DNA from: Bog-473 sp963782415
Lineage (GTDB): Bacteria > Actinomycetota > Acidimicrobiia > Acidimicrobiales > RAAP-2
Direction of reading: 5' to 3'
DNA length: 64,000 nucleotides
Assembly: GCA_963782415.1 (NCBI GenBank)
Contig: CAWAJT010000004.1
Coordinates: 868,001 to 932,000 of the forward strand
The notes beneath the pieces were generated by a model. It saw only the letters and a program-made list of their open reading frames with translations, was not told the origin of the DNA and made no database searches. Position 1 is the stretch's first letter, and the number at the start of each line of letters is the position of its first letter. The position numbers and the translations under genes are program-made. Positions 51,710 through 60,961 of this stretch are shown piece by piece.

Positions 51710-53080
51710 TCAGCAGCGCAGGAAGAGTCTTCGTCCAGGCCGCCGTAGTCGGTTGCCGCCTGGGCGAGTCCTGGGCTTAACGTGTCCGGAACCTTGGTGA
51801 TCGACCTGGCTGCGTCGACTTCTCGTAAGACGGCGTGGATGTTCGGCGCCGCTCTTTGTTCGGAGAGCGTTCCCGGTGTTGAATTTCAGATGGATGACCA
51901 ACGAGAGGATCAGAACGGTGGCCACTACCGTGGTGATACCGGCAGCGACGGATGTGCCCGACGGCAGCTGCCAGTGCCGAACGGGGTTTTCGACCATTCG
52001 GTAGGACGCCATCGAGATCACGATGGCAAGGAGAATCAACAGAAGATTGTCGGCCAGCGGCAGGGCGGACTTCCTGGCGTGCTCGGCGGCGATGATCAGA
52101 ATGGGCCAGTGCCACAGGTAGAGCGAGTACGACCGCTTGCCGAACCACTGGAAGGGTCCAAGCCCAAGAAGGCGTTCGGCTCCGAGCCGAGGCGCTGCCA
52201 CTCCGCCGGCGATGACAAGCGCGGCACCGAAGACCGGAATCGCCACCAGTGATCCCGGATACGGCGTCTGTGTGGTGAAGGCAAAGGCCCCCACGGCGAT
52301 AGCCGCCAACCCGACCCAGGTAAGCATTGCTGCGCCGAGAGTCGCCATGTTCTTGAGCCAGGGGGTTCCGACGGCGACCAGGGCGCCGAGGGCGAGTTCC
52401 CATGCTCGCGTGAAGGGAGAGAAATACGCTGCTGTGGGTTGCGCAACGGTCTGCGCCACAGAGAACCAGTACGAGACGGCGATCACCACGACCAGGACAA
52501 TCGCCAGTTTCGTCTGCTGCGACAGGCGCCCCTTCAACCTGGCAATGAGGAGGAAGAAGGTCGGATAGACGAAGTAGAACTGCTCCTCGACGGAGAGTGA
52601 CCAAAAGTTCTGTAGCGGAGACGGTGGAAGCTTGGCGGTGAAGTAATTTGTCCCGACCTCCTCGAAGTGGAAGTTGGAGAGAAAGACCGCCGCCCAGCGT
52701 CCGTCGTTCGCGACAGCGTTGCCCGAGACAAATCCGAGTAGGAGATAGGAAGCGATCACCGTCACGAGGATGACAAAAGTTGCCGCCGGCAAAATCCGGC
52801 GCAACCGCCGCGGATAGAAGTTCAGGATCGACGTGCCCCCGGTTCGCTGTCGTTCTCTCAGGAGAAGGCCGGTGATGACGAACCCGGAAATGACGAAGAA
52901 CACATCGACGCCGACGAAGCCACCAGTGAGGCGCGGGACATTGGCATGGTAAAAGACGACGAGGAGGACAGCCACCGCACGGAGGCCTTCGACATCAGGC
53001 CGAAAACGTCGGTCATCAGGCGCGGTACCCGCCTCATCACCAGGAGTGGGAATGCGCTCGTCACGCGCCAACGAGGTCAA
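51710..53080 (-). CDS. Acyltransferase 3 (OafA/YrhL-type) membrane protein
   Basis: A 456-aa polytopic enzyme that transfers acyl (often acetyl) groups to surface glycans. It begins after a short polar N-terminus with FRPDVEGLRAVAVLLVVFYHA (the conserved His/Arg region), then GGFVGVDVFFVISGFVIT, the loop YPRRLRRILPA and the helix SLYLWHWPILI. TTG 53080 with AGAGAGGA upstream is preferred, as there is no ATG near. The last about 60 residues (from FNTGNALRTK on) are basic and unlike the family because the frame has slipped; the right continuation is in the neighbouring frame. In many actinobacterial relatives the enzyme continues directly into an SGNH domain. Confidence 0.85.
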   Translation of the reverse strand: MTSLARDERIPTPGDEAGTAPDDRRFRPDVEGLRAVAVLLVVFYHANVPRLTGGFVGVDVFFVISGFVITGLLLRERQRTGGTSILNFYPRRLRRILPAATFVILVTVIASYLLLGFVSGNAVANDGRWAAVFLSNFHFEEVGTNYFTAKLPPSPLQNFWSLSVEEQFYFVYPTFFLLIARLKGRLSQQTKLAIVLVVVIAVSYWFSVAQTVAQPTAAYFSPFTRAWELALGALVAVGTPWLKNMATLGAAMLTWVGLAAIAVGAFAFTTQTPYPGSLVAIPVFGAALVIAGGVAAPRLGAERLLGLGPFQWFGKRSYSLYLWHWPILIIAAEHARKSALPLADNLLLILLAIVISMASYRMVENPVRHWQLPSGTSVAAGITTVVATVLILSLVIHLKFNTGNALRTKSGAEHPRRLTRSRRSQVDHQGSGHVKPRTRPGGNRLRRPGRRLFLRC

Positions 53081-53224
53081 GGCAAAGCATCCTCTCTTTG
53101 TGGCCGGCAACCCTAATTCATGGCCTCTCACGCAGATGGTCGGGGCAGTGGCTCGCGACGGCGAGCAATCCAATGGAGACCGGCCCGAGGCGAACCCCGG
53201 GGATACGCGACATCGATACCGGAT

Positions 53225-54124
53225 TCATGAGATGCCGATGTCGGCGAAGTTGGGCCAGAGATCCAGGTTGAGATGCGGATAGTCCCTTGAGAGTGCGCGG
53301 ACGTCTGATTCGTAGACCTCAACAAGCCTCCGACGGGTGCCTTCTTCCAGATCGAAGGCCTTGGTGGTGGCGTTGATTCGCTGCTCTATCCCGTCCACCA
53401 CGATCGGTTCCAGTCCGAGGAAGCTATAGGTCCGAGCGAGCTGTACGCCAGGATCAGCTACACATTGTTCGTATTGCAAGACGAGGATTTGCCCCGACGG
53501 AAAGTACGCGCTCCACCGTTGAAGAGCGTCGTAATAGAACCCTCGGGAGAGAGCGTCCTGATAGACGTCGACCGTCAGTGCCCCTCGGTCACGGCGTTGA
53601 TGTGCAAGACCGGAACGGAATCGCTCGATCGGGTCACGGAGGAGTATCAGGAGACGGGCTTTGGGGGCGGCCTGAGCGAGGAGAGCGGGGACCCATGAGT
53701 GGTGGACGTAGTCGGGAGTCCACTCACCCGTCAGATTGCCCTGTGGTCGCGGGAACCAACGGTGGTACAGGGAGCATTCTGCGGGACCGAACGGGCGGAG
53801 GGCATACCGGCCGAAGAAGTGGCGCTCCTTGTGGATGTCACCGCGGTTGTAGACGTCGGGGTGGGCACAGATGGCGTCGTACCACCAGGTCGTGCCTGCT
53901 TTCTGGGCGCCGATACCCACAAAGTCGGGAGGTCCCGTCATCTCATGCTTCCCTACTGCTGGCGGTACCGGATTGAAGCCGTCCTCCCATGGCGCGTACC
54001 TGCCAAATGCATGGAGAATCGGCTGCCGTACCGACAATGGCAATGCGGTGAAAGCGGGGATGGCGAATCGGCGCAGGCCGCGCTCATGGGACGGCCGTCC
54101 CTCCTCTCCGGCAGGTACCGTCAT
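53225..54124 (-). CDS. Sulfotransferase family protein
   Basis: A 299-aa PAPS-dependent sulfotransferase. The 5'-phosphosulfate loop is IGAQKAGTTWWYDAI, the 3'-phosphate site is LLILLRDPIERFRSGLAH, and the heparan-sulfotransferase-type HKERHFFGRYA follows. It likely sulfates a hydroxyl of the polysaccharide being built by this locus. ATG 54124 is the start; TTG 54169 would add 15 residues. No PAPS synthesis gene is present in the window, so the donor must come from elsewhere. It is separated from the acyltransferase gene by 144 bp. Confidence 0.88.
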   Translation of the reverse strand: MTVPAGEEGRPSHERGLRRFAIPAFTALPLSVRQPILHAFGRYAPWEDGFNPVPPAVGKHEMTGPPDFVGIGAQKAGTTWWYDAICAHPDVYNRGDIHKERHFFGRYALRPFGPAECSLYHRWFPRPQGNLTGEWTPDYVHHSWVPALLAQAAPKARLLILLRDPIERFRSGLAHQRRDRGALTVDVYQDALSRGFYYDALQRWSAYFPSGQILVLQYEQCVADPGVQLARTYSFLGLEPIVVDGIEQRINATTKAFDLEEGTRRRLVEVYESDVRALSRDYPHLNLDLWPNFADIGIS

Positions 54125-54179
54125 GACGGCTGCACGTTCTGGCGTGGGATCCCAGGCGAAGGGTCGCAAGCAGGCAAGG

Positions 54180-55187
54180 TCATTCGAACTTACCGGCGCG
54201 ACCCGGTGCTGCCACCATCGCCACGTCGTTCATATTCAGGGATTGCATACCCTCTGATTTGGCGAGTCGGTCGAACTCATCGAGAGTCTGCTCGAGCACT
54301 GCGAAGTTCTCGTGCTGATGTTGCGAAAAATTGTGCGGGTGCCACCACAGATGGAAGATTCGGCCATGCTTCGCCGCGTGGCGCATACCCGAACGCAGGC
54401 GAGCGAGCCGGCGAGATTCGAGTCGCTTTCGGGTGGGGTCGTACGGGCGAAGAAAAGCACTTGCCGGAACATTGCAGAGACCCGACGGGAGCAGAACGTC
54501 TTTCCAGTCCGTGGTCGGTGGAGGAGTGAGGCCGACATAGGCATCACTCAGTCGGGCTGCCCGGATCAGGATGTTCTGGTGGGCCTGCGGGCGCGGACGA
54601 TGACTCCATGAACGCTGAGGGCCGCGTATAGAGCGGAACCCTAGGTCGAGAACTGCGGACGTGTATGTGGGGTTCCACTGGTTGCGGGGCAAGACGAGGC
54701 TGGTGAGTTCAAGCCCGCGCCGAGACGCAATTGCCTGCGCTGCTGCCAAATCTGCGCGAAACGTCGCCTCGGTCTGCCCTGGTTCAAGGCAGTAGTAGTG
54801 CGAAAACGTATGCGAGGCGACCTCCTGGCCGGCGCTGACACTGATCTGTTCGACGAGGGAACCAGCCAGGTGCTGGGGGTCACGGCGCTCGTCGGGTCCT
54901 ACGGATTCCACGTACGGGTTCAGCTCGGCGCGTGAATACGCCGGTCGTTCCCCTGGGCTGAATGCCTCAATTTCGTCACGACTTGAACCGAAGAGAAAGC
55001 CGACGGTGGCCCAGGTGACACGGATCCTTCGCGCCACGAACACATCGAGCATGCTCGTCACGGCACCACGAGCATCTGGAAGCCGTTTGTAGAGGGCATC
55101 GGTGCGCTTCGTGTGGTCCCGGACTCCCCAGTGCAACTCGAAGTCCAAAGAAATCACCAGGGCTCCGGGCTGCCTTGCCATGTTCAC
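54180..55187 (-). CDS. Polysaccharide deacetylase family protein
   Basis: A 335-aa NodB-homology protein. Catalytic Asp and metal site appear in VISLDFELHWG, the zinc histidines in SHTFSHYY (H-x3-H), the Arg in LPRNQWNP, and the final catalytic His in LWWHPHNFS. Together they make a CE4 deacetylase core preceded by no signal peptide, so it may work in the cytoplasm or be exported otherwise. The target is probably an N-acetylated sugar of the glycan. Start ATG 55187 or 55181. Confidence 0.88.
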   Translation of the reverse strand: MNMARQPGALVISLDFELHWGVRDHTKRTDALYKRLPDARGAVTSMLDVFVARRIRVTWATVGFLFGSSRDEIEAFSPGERPAYSRAELNPYVESVGPDERRDPQHLAGSLVEQISVSAGQEVASHTFSHYYCLEPGQTEATFRADLAAAQAIASRRGLELTSLVLPRNQWNPTYTSAVLDLGFRSIRGPQRSWSHRPRPQAHQNILIRAARLSDAYVGLTPPPTTDWKDVLLPSGLCNVPASAFLRPYDPTRKRLESRRLARLRSGMRHAAKHGRIFHLWWHPHNFSQHQHENFAVLEQTLDEFDRLAKSEGMQSLNMNDVAMVAAPGRAGKFE

Positions 55188-55331
55188 GCCTCCTACGTCT
55201 GCACCCGTCGGGCCGACCGCCGCTGGCAGTCCTCTTCTGGGCTCACGCGCAACCTCACCAACACGTTTGCGACGCTGATTGTAGTGGAGGACGTGCTGAC
55301 CGAGGTCTGGACGGCGCGACGAGTCACTTCC

Positions 55332-56162
55332 TTATCGCACTCCATGGCGCCAACGGCGCCAGAGATAGCCCCAGAGCGTCGGGTGGTAGTAGAACCCCGA
55401 TCCGGGAGCGATGCTTGCCGCCAATGGTTCGGTCTTTGATCCCGCCACCAGCTGGTCAATCAGTGCTCCGAGAAGGGGTAGGCCGTGCACCAGGTGCAGA
55501 TCCGGGTAGGTGGCGATCGTGTCCTCATCAGAAACCCCAAATGTCGTCTGGGCGAGAATCCCGCCGGTGTCGATGCCGGGGTCGACCAGGTGCACCGTGG
55601 TACCGACCCACTCCGGGTGATGCTCTGCGAGCGCCCAGTATCCGCCGTGGACTCCCCGGTAGCGAAGCGTGATCCCGGCGTGCATGTTGATGACGGGACA
55701 AGCCATCGTCTTCAGCACCGCCGTCGAAATGATCCGAGTCCCGTGCACCACGACCACGTCCGGCTGAAGAGCGGAGAGAAGCGCCGTGGTCCTCTCGTCA
55801 TTCACCGAAGTCACGCGATGGTTTGGGGGCCGATGGGTTGCTTCGACTGAGGCCGAGCGATAGATGGCGTCCCGCCGACGAGTGCCGCGACGTCGAAGCA
55901 CTGGGAGGAGCACGACGACGAACAGGGCTTGGCCGACAGCGGGGAACCAGCCGACCCGTCGGGCCCGCCGCCGGGTCATCTGCAGACGTGACTGTGGTTC
56001 CTCGACAATCACTACGAGATCCGGCACCCGGGACTCGAGATAGTTGACGACCACGTCGGTGCTGTAGCCGGGGCCGGCGAGCAGCACTACCCTGCAGCCA
56101 CGGGGGAGCGGGCCGGCAACGCCCGGCTCCAAGGACCCCGTCAGTGTGCCTCCCGGAACCAT
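55332..56162 (-). CDS. Formyltransferase-fold protein, likely sugar N-formyltransferase
   Basis: A 276-aa protein with a formyl-transferase N-terminal domain. It includes a VVLLAGPGYSTDVVVNYL start and the PDVVVVHGTRIISTAVL strand-helix. Then comes the motif VINMHAGITLRYRGVHGG, with the catalytic N-x-H seen in GAR and Met-tRNA formyltransferases, followed by TVHLVDPGIDTGGILAQ. Some such enzymes formylate amino sugars in O-antigens (WbtJ/VioF/QdtF class). Lying among nucleotide-sugar genes, that is the best guess here. It overlaps the epimerase gene by 22 bp. Confidence 0.8.
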   Translation of the reverse strand: MVPGGTLTGSLEPGVAGPLPRGCRVVLLAGPGYSTDVVVNYLESRVPDLVVIVEEPQSRLQMTRRRARRVGWFPAVGQALFVVVLLPVLRRRGTRRRDAIYRSASVEATHRPPNHRVTSVNDERTTALLSALQPDVVVVHGTRIISTAVLKTMACPVINMHAGITLRYRGVHGGYWALAEHHPEWVGTTVHLVDPGIDTGGILAQTTFGVSDEDTIATYPDLHLVHGLPLLGALIDQLVAGSKTEPLAASIAPGSGFYYHPTLWGYLWRRWRHGVR

Positions 56163-57076
56163 TCCACAGTGGCTCGCAATCCGTCGGGGAGCGAAGTCGG
56201 CGCGACCTCCGGGAACAACCGAGACAGTCGTGTCTGGTCAGCCTGCGAGTGGCGCACGTCTCCTGCGCGACACTCTCTATGCTCGCGCTGAAGTTTTTGG
56301 CCCATGATTTCTTCGAGCAGGGCGATGACGTCCAAAAGTGACACCTGCGATCCGTATGCCAGGTTCACCGGAGCGGGGTCAACGACGCGGCGGCGAATGG
56401 CCTCAGTCAGTACTGAAACGACGGTCCCGACGTAGGTGAAATCTCGCGTCTGCGCACCGTCGCCATGAATGGTGAGTGGTCTTCCAGCGAGAGCGGACGA
56501 GATGAAAGCTGGAACCACGGCAGCGTACGCGTGTGACGCCGACTGCAGTGGACCGAAAACGTTGAAGAATCGAAACGCCAGTACCGGAACATCGAATGAA
56601 CGAGCATACGAGAGGGCGTACGCCTCGGTCGCGAGTTTGCTGGCCGCATAAGGACTGACCGGCATTGTCGCCATATCCTCGCGTTTTGGCAATGCTGGAT
56701 TGGCGCCGTAAACGGAGGACGAAGAGGCGACCACGACGTACGCCACGCCGTGCCGTCGAGCCGCTTCGAGCACCATCATGGTTCCCGTGGCGTTGACGTG
56801 ATGGGTCGCCAGGGGGTCGGCAAGTGAGCGAGGCACTGATGGGCGGGCGGCCAAATGGACAAGGGCCTGGGACCCCGCCATCGCGTGATTGAGATCTTCG
56901 TCGCTCAGAATGGAGCCCTTCATGAGATCGACGGCGGGGGAGTCGATGAGATTCATCGGGGAGCCCGTCGAGAAATCGTCGAGGGCTACCACCTTGTCGA
57001 TGAAATCCTGACGCGCCAGCATCCGGCAAAGGTTGGCACCGATGAATCCGGCACCGCCGGTAACCACCACCCTCAC
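56141..57076 (-). CDS. NAD-dependent sugar epimerase/dehydratase
   Basis: A 311-aa extended SDR. The cofactor motif is VVVTGGAGFIGANLC, the catalytic residues are Ser in ASSSSVYG and YAASK (Y-x3-K), with FRFFNVFGP and RDFTYVGTVV in the substrate side. It resembles UDP-glucose 4-epimerases (GalE) or related UDP-hexuronic-acid epimerases. GTG 57076 gives a standard N-terminus; longer readings up to 57163 lack conservation. The 5' neighbour is a UDP-sugar 6-dehydrogenase, so an epimerase of UDP-uronic acids is plausible. Confidence 0.9.
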   Translation of the reverse strand: MRVVVTGGAGFIGANLCRMLARQDFIDKVVALDDFSTGSPMNLIDSPAVDLMKGSILSDEDLNHAMAGSQALVHLAARPSVPRSLADPLATHHVNATGTMMVLEAARRHGVAYVVVASSSSVYGANPALPKREDMATMPVSPYAASKLATEAYALSYARSFDVPVLAFRFFNVFGPLQSASHAYAAVVPAFISSALAGRPLTIHGDGAQTRDFTYVGTVVSVLTEAIRRRVVDPAPVNLAYGSQVSLLDVIALLEEIMGQKLQREHRECRAGDVRHSQADQTRLSRLFPEVAPTSLPDGLRATVEWFREAH

Positions 57077-57092
57077 GGCTGACGTGATGCCA

Positions 57093-58358
57093 TCACAGTG
57101 ATTCGACGTGTGGCCCGCTGACCCGGTTGCGGGTGTCGAGAACGTACTGCGCGTGTGTTCCAATCATGGCGTAGTCAAAGTCGTCGTGATCGGTCACGAC
57201 GACGACGATGTTTGCTTGCTGTACTTCGTCAACCGTCAGCTCGACCAGATGCAGGGCCGTGCTTTCTGGTGGAACATACGGGTCGGCGACCCTGACCTCC
57301 GCTCCGAGCGCGGAGAGGGCCTGGGCGATGACCAGGCCTGGAGATTCGCGGATATCCCCCGTGTTTCGCTTGTATGCCAGTCCGAGAATCAGCGCCCTGG
57401 AGCCATTTACTGAGCGCTTCTTCCGATTCAGGGCGAGGGTGAGCCGCGAGACGACATAGTTGGGCATGCCCGCGTTGATGTCGTTAGCCAGCTCGACGAA
57501 CCGAAACGGTTGGCCGACACTCCTACGCACCTTCCAGGAAAGGTAACTGGGGTCGATGGGCAGGCAATGCCCTCCCACCCCTGGACCGGGCGTGAATCGG
57601 AGGTAGCCGAAAGGCTTGGTCGACGCCGCATCGATGGCCTCCCACACGTCGATATCCATCGCCTCGGCAAACATGGCCAGCTCGTTCACCAGCGCAATGT
57701 TGACGTGCCGAAACGTGTTCTCCAGCAGCTTGGTGAGTTCGGCCTCTCGGGTACCCGACACAGCCACCGTTCGGTCGACAAGGCGATCGAAGAATCCCTG
57801 AACTGCGTCCAGAGAATCCTTGTCGATACCGGAGACGATCTTCGGGGTGTTGACAAAGTTCCAGGTTCTATTCCCGGGATCGATCCGTTCCGGGCTGTAA
57901 CCGAGGTGAAAATCTCGTCCAGCCACCAGGCCCGAGCCCTCCTCGAGGATCGCCGCCACCAGGTCCTCAGTTGTCCCTGGGTACGTCGTTGACTCAAGGA
58001 TGACGGTCGCTCCGGTCTGGAGGGATGCGGAGAGCATCCTTGCCGAGTCCGTGACGTGCGAGAGGTTCGGCACCCCTTCGGTGAGGGGCGTTGGGACGTC
58101 AATCACGGCGACATGGAAGCCGCGCGTCCGTGCCGGGTCATCTGTCGGCTCGTAGCGGCCCGTCGCCAATGCACCTGCGATGTCGTCACTCGTAACATCT
58201 TCGACGTGCGATTCTCCGGCAGCGAGGCGCTTGATCCGTACCTCATCGACGTCGAAGCCGACGACGTCGAAGCCGACCTCGACAGCCCTCATCGCAACGG
58301 GAAGGCCGGCGTAGCCCTGGCCGACGACAACCAGGCGATCCATCTGCTGTGTCGCCAT
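57093..58358 (-). CDS. Nucleotide-sugar 6-dehydrogenase (WecC/WbpA-like)
   Basis: A 421-aa NAD enzyme converting UDP-HexNAc to the uronic acid in two oxidations. The Rossmann motif is VVVGQGYAGLPVAM, followed by ESTTYPGTTEDLV. The catalytic Cys is in GVGGHCLPIDP, and the C-terminal domain has LGLAYKRNTGDIRESP. These features match UDP-ManNAc or UDP-GlcNAc 6-dehydrogenases. It starts 1 bp inside the end of the dehydratase gene, so both are co-translated. It probably supplies uronic acids to the polysaccharide. Confidence 0.92.
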   Translation of the reverse strand: MATQQMDRLVVVGQGYAGLPVAMRAVEVGFDVVGFDVDEVRIKRLAAGESHVEDVTSDDIAGALATGRYEPTDDPARTRGFHVAVIDVPTPLTEGVPNLSHVTDSARMLSASLQTGATVILESTTYPGTTEDLVAAILEEGSGLVAGRDFHLGYSPERIDPGNRTWNFVNTPKIVSGIDKDSLDAVQGFFDRLVDRTVAVSGTREAELTKLLENTFRHVNIALVNELAMFAEAMDIDVWEAIDAASTKPFGYLRFTPGPGVGGHCLPIDPSYLSWKVRRSVGQPFRFVELANDINAGMPNYVVSRLTLALNRKKRSVNGSRALILGLAYKRNTGDIRESPGLVIAQALSALGAEVRVADPYVPPESTALHLVELTVDEVQQANIVVVVTDHDDFDYAMIGTHAQYVLDTRNRVSGPHVESL

Positions 58359-60367
58359 TAGGTGCCCGCAGGTTCAGATCGAAAGTCGGCCGACTGGAAT
58401 GAATCGCCCGATTCGGCCACCGTCCCGGGCATGATGGGTCCAGATGGCTCACCTTCCTTGGCGAGGCCAGCGATCGCGAAGAGAAGTTGCCGCACCTTGT
58501 CCGCGTCGCCTCGATACATGGCATCCCCCAACTGGCTTAGGCACGAATCGAACCAGTCCTGCGGCGCCGTGACCGGCAGCAAGCGGGAGATAGAGGGGTG
58601 CTCCGTCACCTGGATCTCCTCGTCGGGCTCACACAAGTCCTCCGCAAGCTTCTCGCCTGGTCGGATTCCGACGATCTTGATGGCAATGTCGACGTCGACC
58701 TGACCACCTGACAACTGAATCATTCTGCGAGCGAGGTCGATGATGGGAACAGGCTCTCCCATTTCGAGCATGAAGATGTCCCGGCCCTCGGACAGCAACG
58801 AAGCCTGCAGCACCAATTGAACCGCTTCCTCGACGCTCATGAAGAATCGAGTCATCCTCGGATCCGTAACGGTGACGGGGCCGCCAGATTGGATCTGGCG
58901 GGCGAACGTGGGGATGACGCTGCCTCGACTCCCCAAGACATTGCCGAACCTGACGGCACAGTAGAGGCCGCCTTGTGGCGACCGATTCAACAGCACCTGT
59001 TCCGCAGCTCGCTTGGAGGCACCCATGATGCTCGACGGCCGCACCGCCTTGTCGGATGAGATGAGCAAGAACCGGGTGACCCCAACCGCAGCGGACGCCT
59101 CGATCACGTTGAGCGTTCCAAAGACATTGGTGCGAGCCGCCTCGACTGGATGGTCCTCGAGCACGGGAACGTGTTTGTGGGCGGCCGTGTGAAGCACGAC
59201 GTCAGGGCGATACCGTTCGAACGCGTCGGCAAGTGCCGAACGGTCGTTGATGTCGACGAGTGCCTGGACAAAGCGTCCTTCCAGTGTTGACGCCGTGTCG
59301 TGAAGATGGGTCTCGTCGTGGTCGAGGAGGACAAGCTCCGACGGCGCAAATCCAGCGACCTGACGGCAGATCTCCGAGCCGATCGAACCACCCGCACCGG
59401 TGACCAGCACCCGGTGACCTTCGAGCGAGAGTCGGACTCCTTCGAGATCCGTTGCGACAGGTGTTCGGCCCAAAAGGTCCTCGATGCTGGGCTCGCGTGC
59501 TCGCCGGATCGCCAGCATGCCGGTGCGGCCAGTGACGACGTCGTGCACCGTGGGCAGGACCTTCATGGTGATGCCCGCAGCCTCCGTCGTGTGAAGCACA
59601 TCAGCGATCGTCTCGGGTGAGGCGTCGGGGATGGCGAGCAGAACCTCTTGAAGTTTGTATCTGCTGGTCGCGGCCGGAATGTCGCGAATACCACCAACAA
59701 TCGGAACTCCGATGAGCGACATTCCATGCACCGACGTGTCGTCGTCGAACACAGCGACGGGGACGAGTCCGGCGTCGGGGTGGCGGATCATTTCACGAAC
59801 AGCAGACGCCGCGGCATCGCGACTTCCAACGATCGCGACCCGTAGACCGCTGCCGCGATCGCCGCGTTGCCAGGCAAAGATTCTGGATTGGAAGCGAATC
59901 AGACTCATGCCGAGGGTCGTGAGGATCAACCCGATGATGACCACTTCGGCATGGACAACTTGATAACCGGCGATCTGAACGGCCGTATAGATCACGAGCA
60001 AGAAGACGGCCACCGTTCCGCTCGAGAGGATGATCTGGCGGGCTTCTTCGAGCCCAGCGTGTCGCCACATACGGCCGTACAGACCGTAGATCTGATTGCA
60101 GACGAGCGTCACGACCATCACGATCAGAACGAAGAGCGCGAAGTGCCAGCCGTAGGTGGTTGGCGCGACGTTGCGCCAGAAGAAGACTTCGGCTGCGCCG
60201 TACCCCGCCACGACGCAGGCGGCATCGAGCACCATGAAGAGAAGCTGGGCGCGCACCCGGCTGGCCAGAACGGGGATCCGTCGCGACAGGCCGCCCGAAA
60301 TTCCGGCCGATCGCGCGCCTTCTGTCGAACGCTTCGGCACGTCGCGGTCGCGGGTTGAGTCAGTCAC
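58358..60367 (-). CDS. Membrane-bound nucleotide-sugar dehydratase (WbpM/CapD/FlaA1-like)
   Basis: A 669-aa protein. Four hydrophobic helices lie at about residues 40-155, then a CoA-binding-like Rossmann domain (LRVAIVGSRDAAASAV), then the catalytic SDR domain (VLVTGAGGSIGSEICRQV). The active-site segment is SSDKAVRPSSIMGASKRAAE, with Met in place of the usual Tyr of SDRs, as in UDP-GlcNAc 4,6-dehydratases. TAAHKHVPVLE is also characteristic. It would produce a UDP-4-keto-6-deoxy sugar. It is the first gene of the minus-strand operon and ATG 60367 is clear. Confidence 0.92.
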   Translation of the reverse strand: MTDSTRDRDVPKRSTEGARSAGISGGLSRRIPVLASRVRAQLLFMVLDAACVVAGYGAAEVFFWRNVAPTTYGWHFALFVLIVMVVTLVCNQIYGLYGRMWRHAGLEEARQIILSSGTVAVFLLVIYTAVQIAGYQVVHAEVVIIGLILTTLGMSLIRFQSRIFAWQRGDRGSGLRVAIVGSRDAAASAVREMIRHPDAGLVPVAVFDDDTSVHGMSLIGVPIVGGIRDIPAATSRYKLQEVLLAIPDASPETIADVLHTTEAAGITMKVLPTVHDVVTGRTGMLAIRRAREPSIEDLLGRTPVATDLEGVRLSLEGHRVLVTGAGGSIGSEICRQVAGFAPSELVLLDHDETHLHDTASTLEGRFVQALVDINDRSALADAFERYRPDVVLHTAAHKHVPVLEDHPVEAARTNVFGTLNVIEASAAVGVTRFLLISSDKAVRPSSIMGASKRAAEQVLLNRSPQGGLYCAVRFGNVLGSRGSVIPTFARQIQSGGPVTVTDPRMTRFFMSVEEAVQLVLQASLLSEGRDIFMLEMGEPVPIIDLARRMIQLSGGQVDVDIAIKIVGIRPGEKLAEDLCEPDEEIQVTEHPSISRLLPVTAPQDWFDSCLSQLGDAMYRGDADKVRQLLFAIAGLAKEGEPSGPIMPGTVAESGDSFQSADFRSEPAGT

Positions 60368-60961
60368 TGAGCCGCCTCCGGGCGACGTCGTCGAGCAAAA
60401 CGGCTTCGTCGCGCCAAAGCGTCACCCTCCGTCCACATGATGGCCCCAACCTCTCCTGCTTCCCGAAGTTGCCGTTGCAGAAACGGGTGCTTGGGCCCCC
60501 TCGACAAGCCCCCATCCACCGTGAGCAATCTACCCCAGTGCCTCACAGTCCGTAATTTCGTCACCTGGGCCTGACGCGATTCCTTGGGTCCGGAAGCGCA
60601 CCGATATGAATAGAGAAGAAGAGGAGCCCCGTTTCCCCGAGCAAAATGGGGGAAAGGCCTTGGGGACGGGTGCGACCCGTCCCGTCCCTTGTGAGGTGCC
60701 TGGAACCAATGAACCGGCCCAAGCTCGCTGAGCCGGGGAGGGGCAATTGTCTGAACGTAGTGATGGTTCGGTTCGGTTGGCTCTATTTCGAGGGCGGCGG
60801 TTTTGCCACGATGCACCTCGGGATTCCGGGAGGCGCTGGAACTTCTCGGGTTATTGCAACGCCTGTTTAAAACGTGGCTGCCGCCGTTTCAGATGGGGGC
60901 CAGCCTGGTACTTTTAGGCGGCCGGGCTGCATTCTGCAGTGACGGGTGAAGTGGGAGGATC
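60368..60961. other. Divergent 594-bp region between the two glycan operons
   Basis: No gene is recognised. The plus-strand leader of the Wzz-like gene contains a perfect 9-bp hairpin (60663-60683, GGGACGGGT/ACCCGTCCC around GCG) and a G-rich, A-rich stretch with several purine blocks. CTGCATTCTGCAG (60930-60942) is a short palindrome near the start of the downstream gene. A 150-codon minus-strand frame at 60364-60816 looks like chance. A long structured leader or two divergent promoters are plausible. Confidence 0.4.

Noticed and set aside
51780..51890. Programmed ribosomal frameshift between the AT3 and SGNH parts
   Set aside because: No recognisable slippery heptamer or downstream structure; other parts of the window show ordinary sequence-error-like indels, so a simple indel is preferred.
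60600..60800. Cyclic di-AMP or cyclic di-GMP riboswitch upstream of the Wzz-like gene
   Set aside because: Some G-rich words look suggestive, but none of the conserved core motifs of these riboswitches can be placed in order.
60364..60816. 150-codon minus-strand ORF upstream of the WbpM-like gene
   Set aside because: Biased, basic composition, overlaps the start of the real gene region, and no ribosome site or domain.
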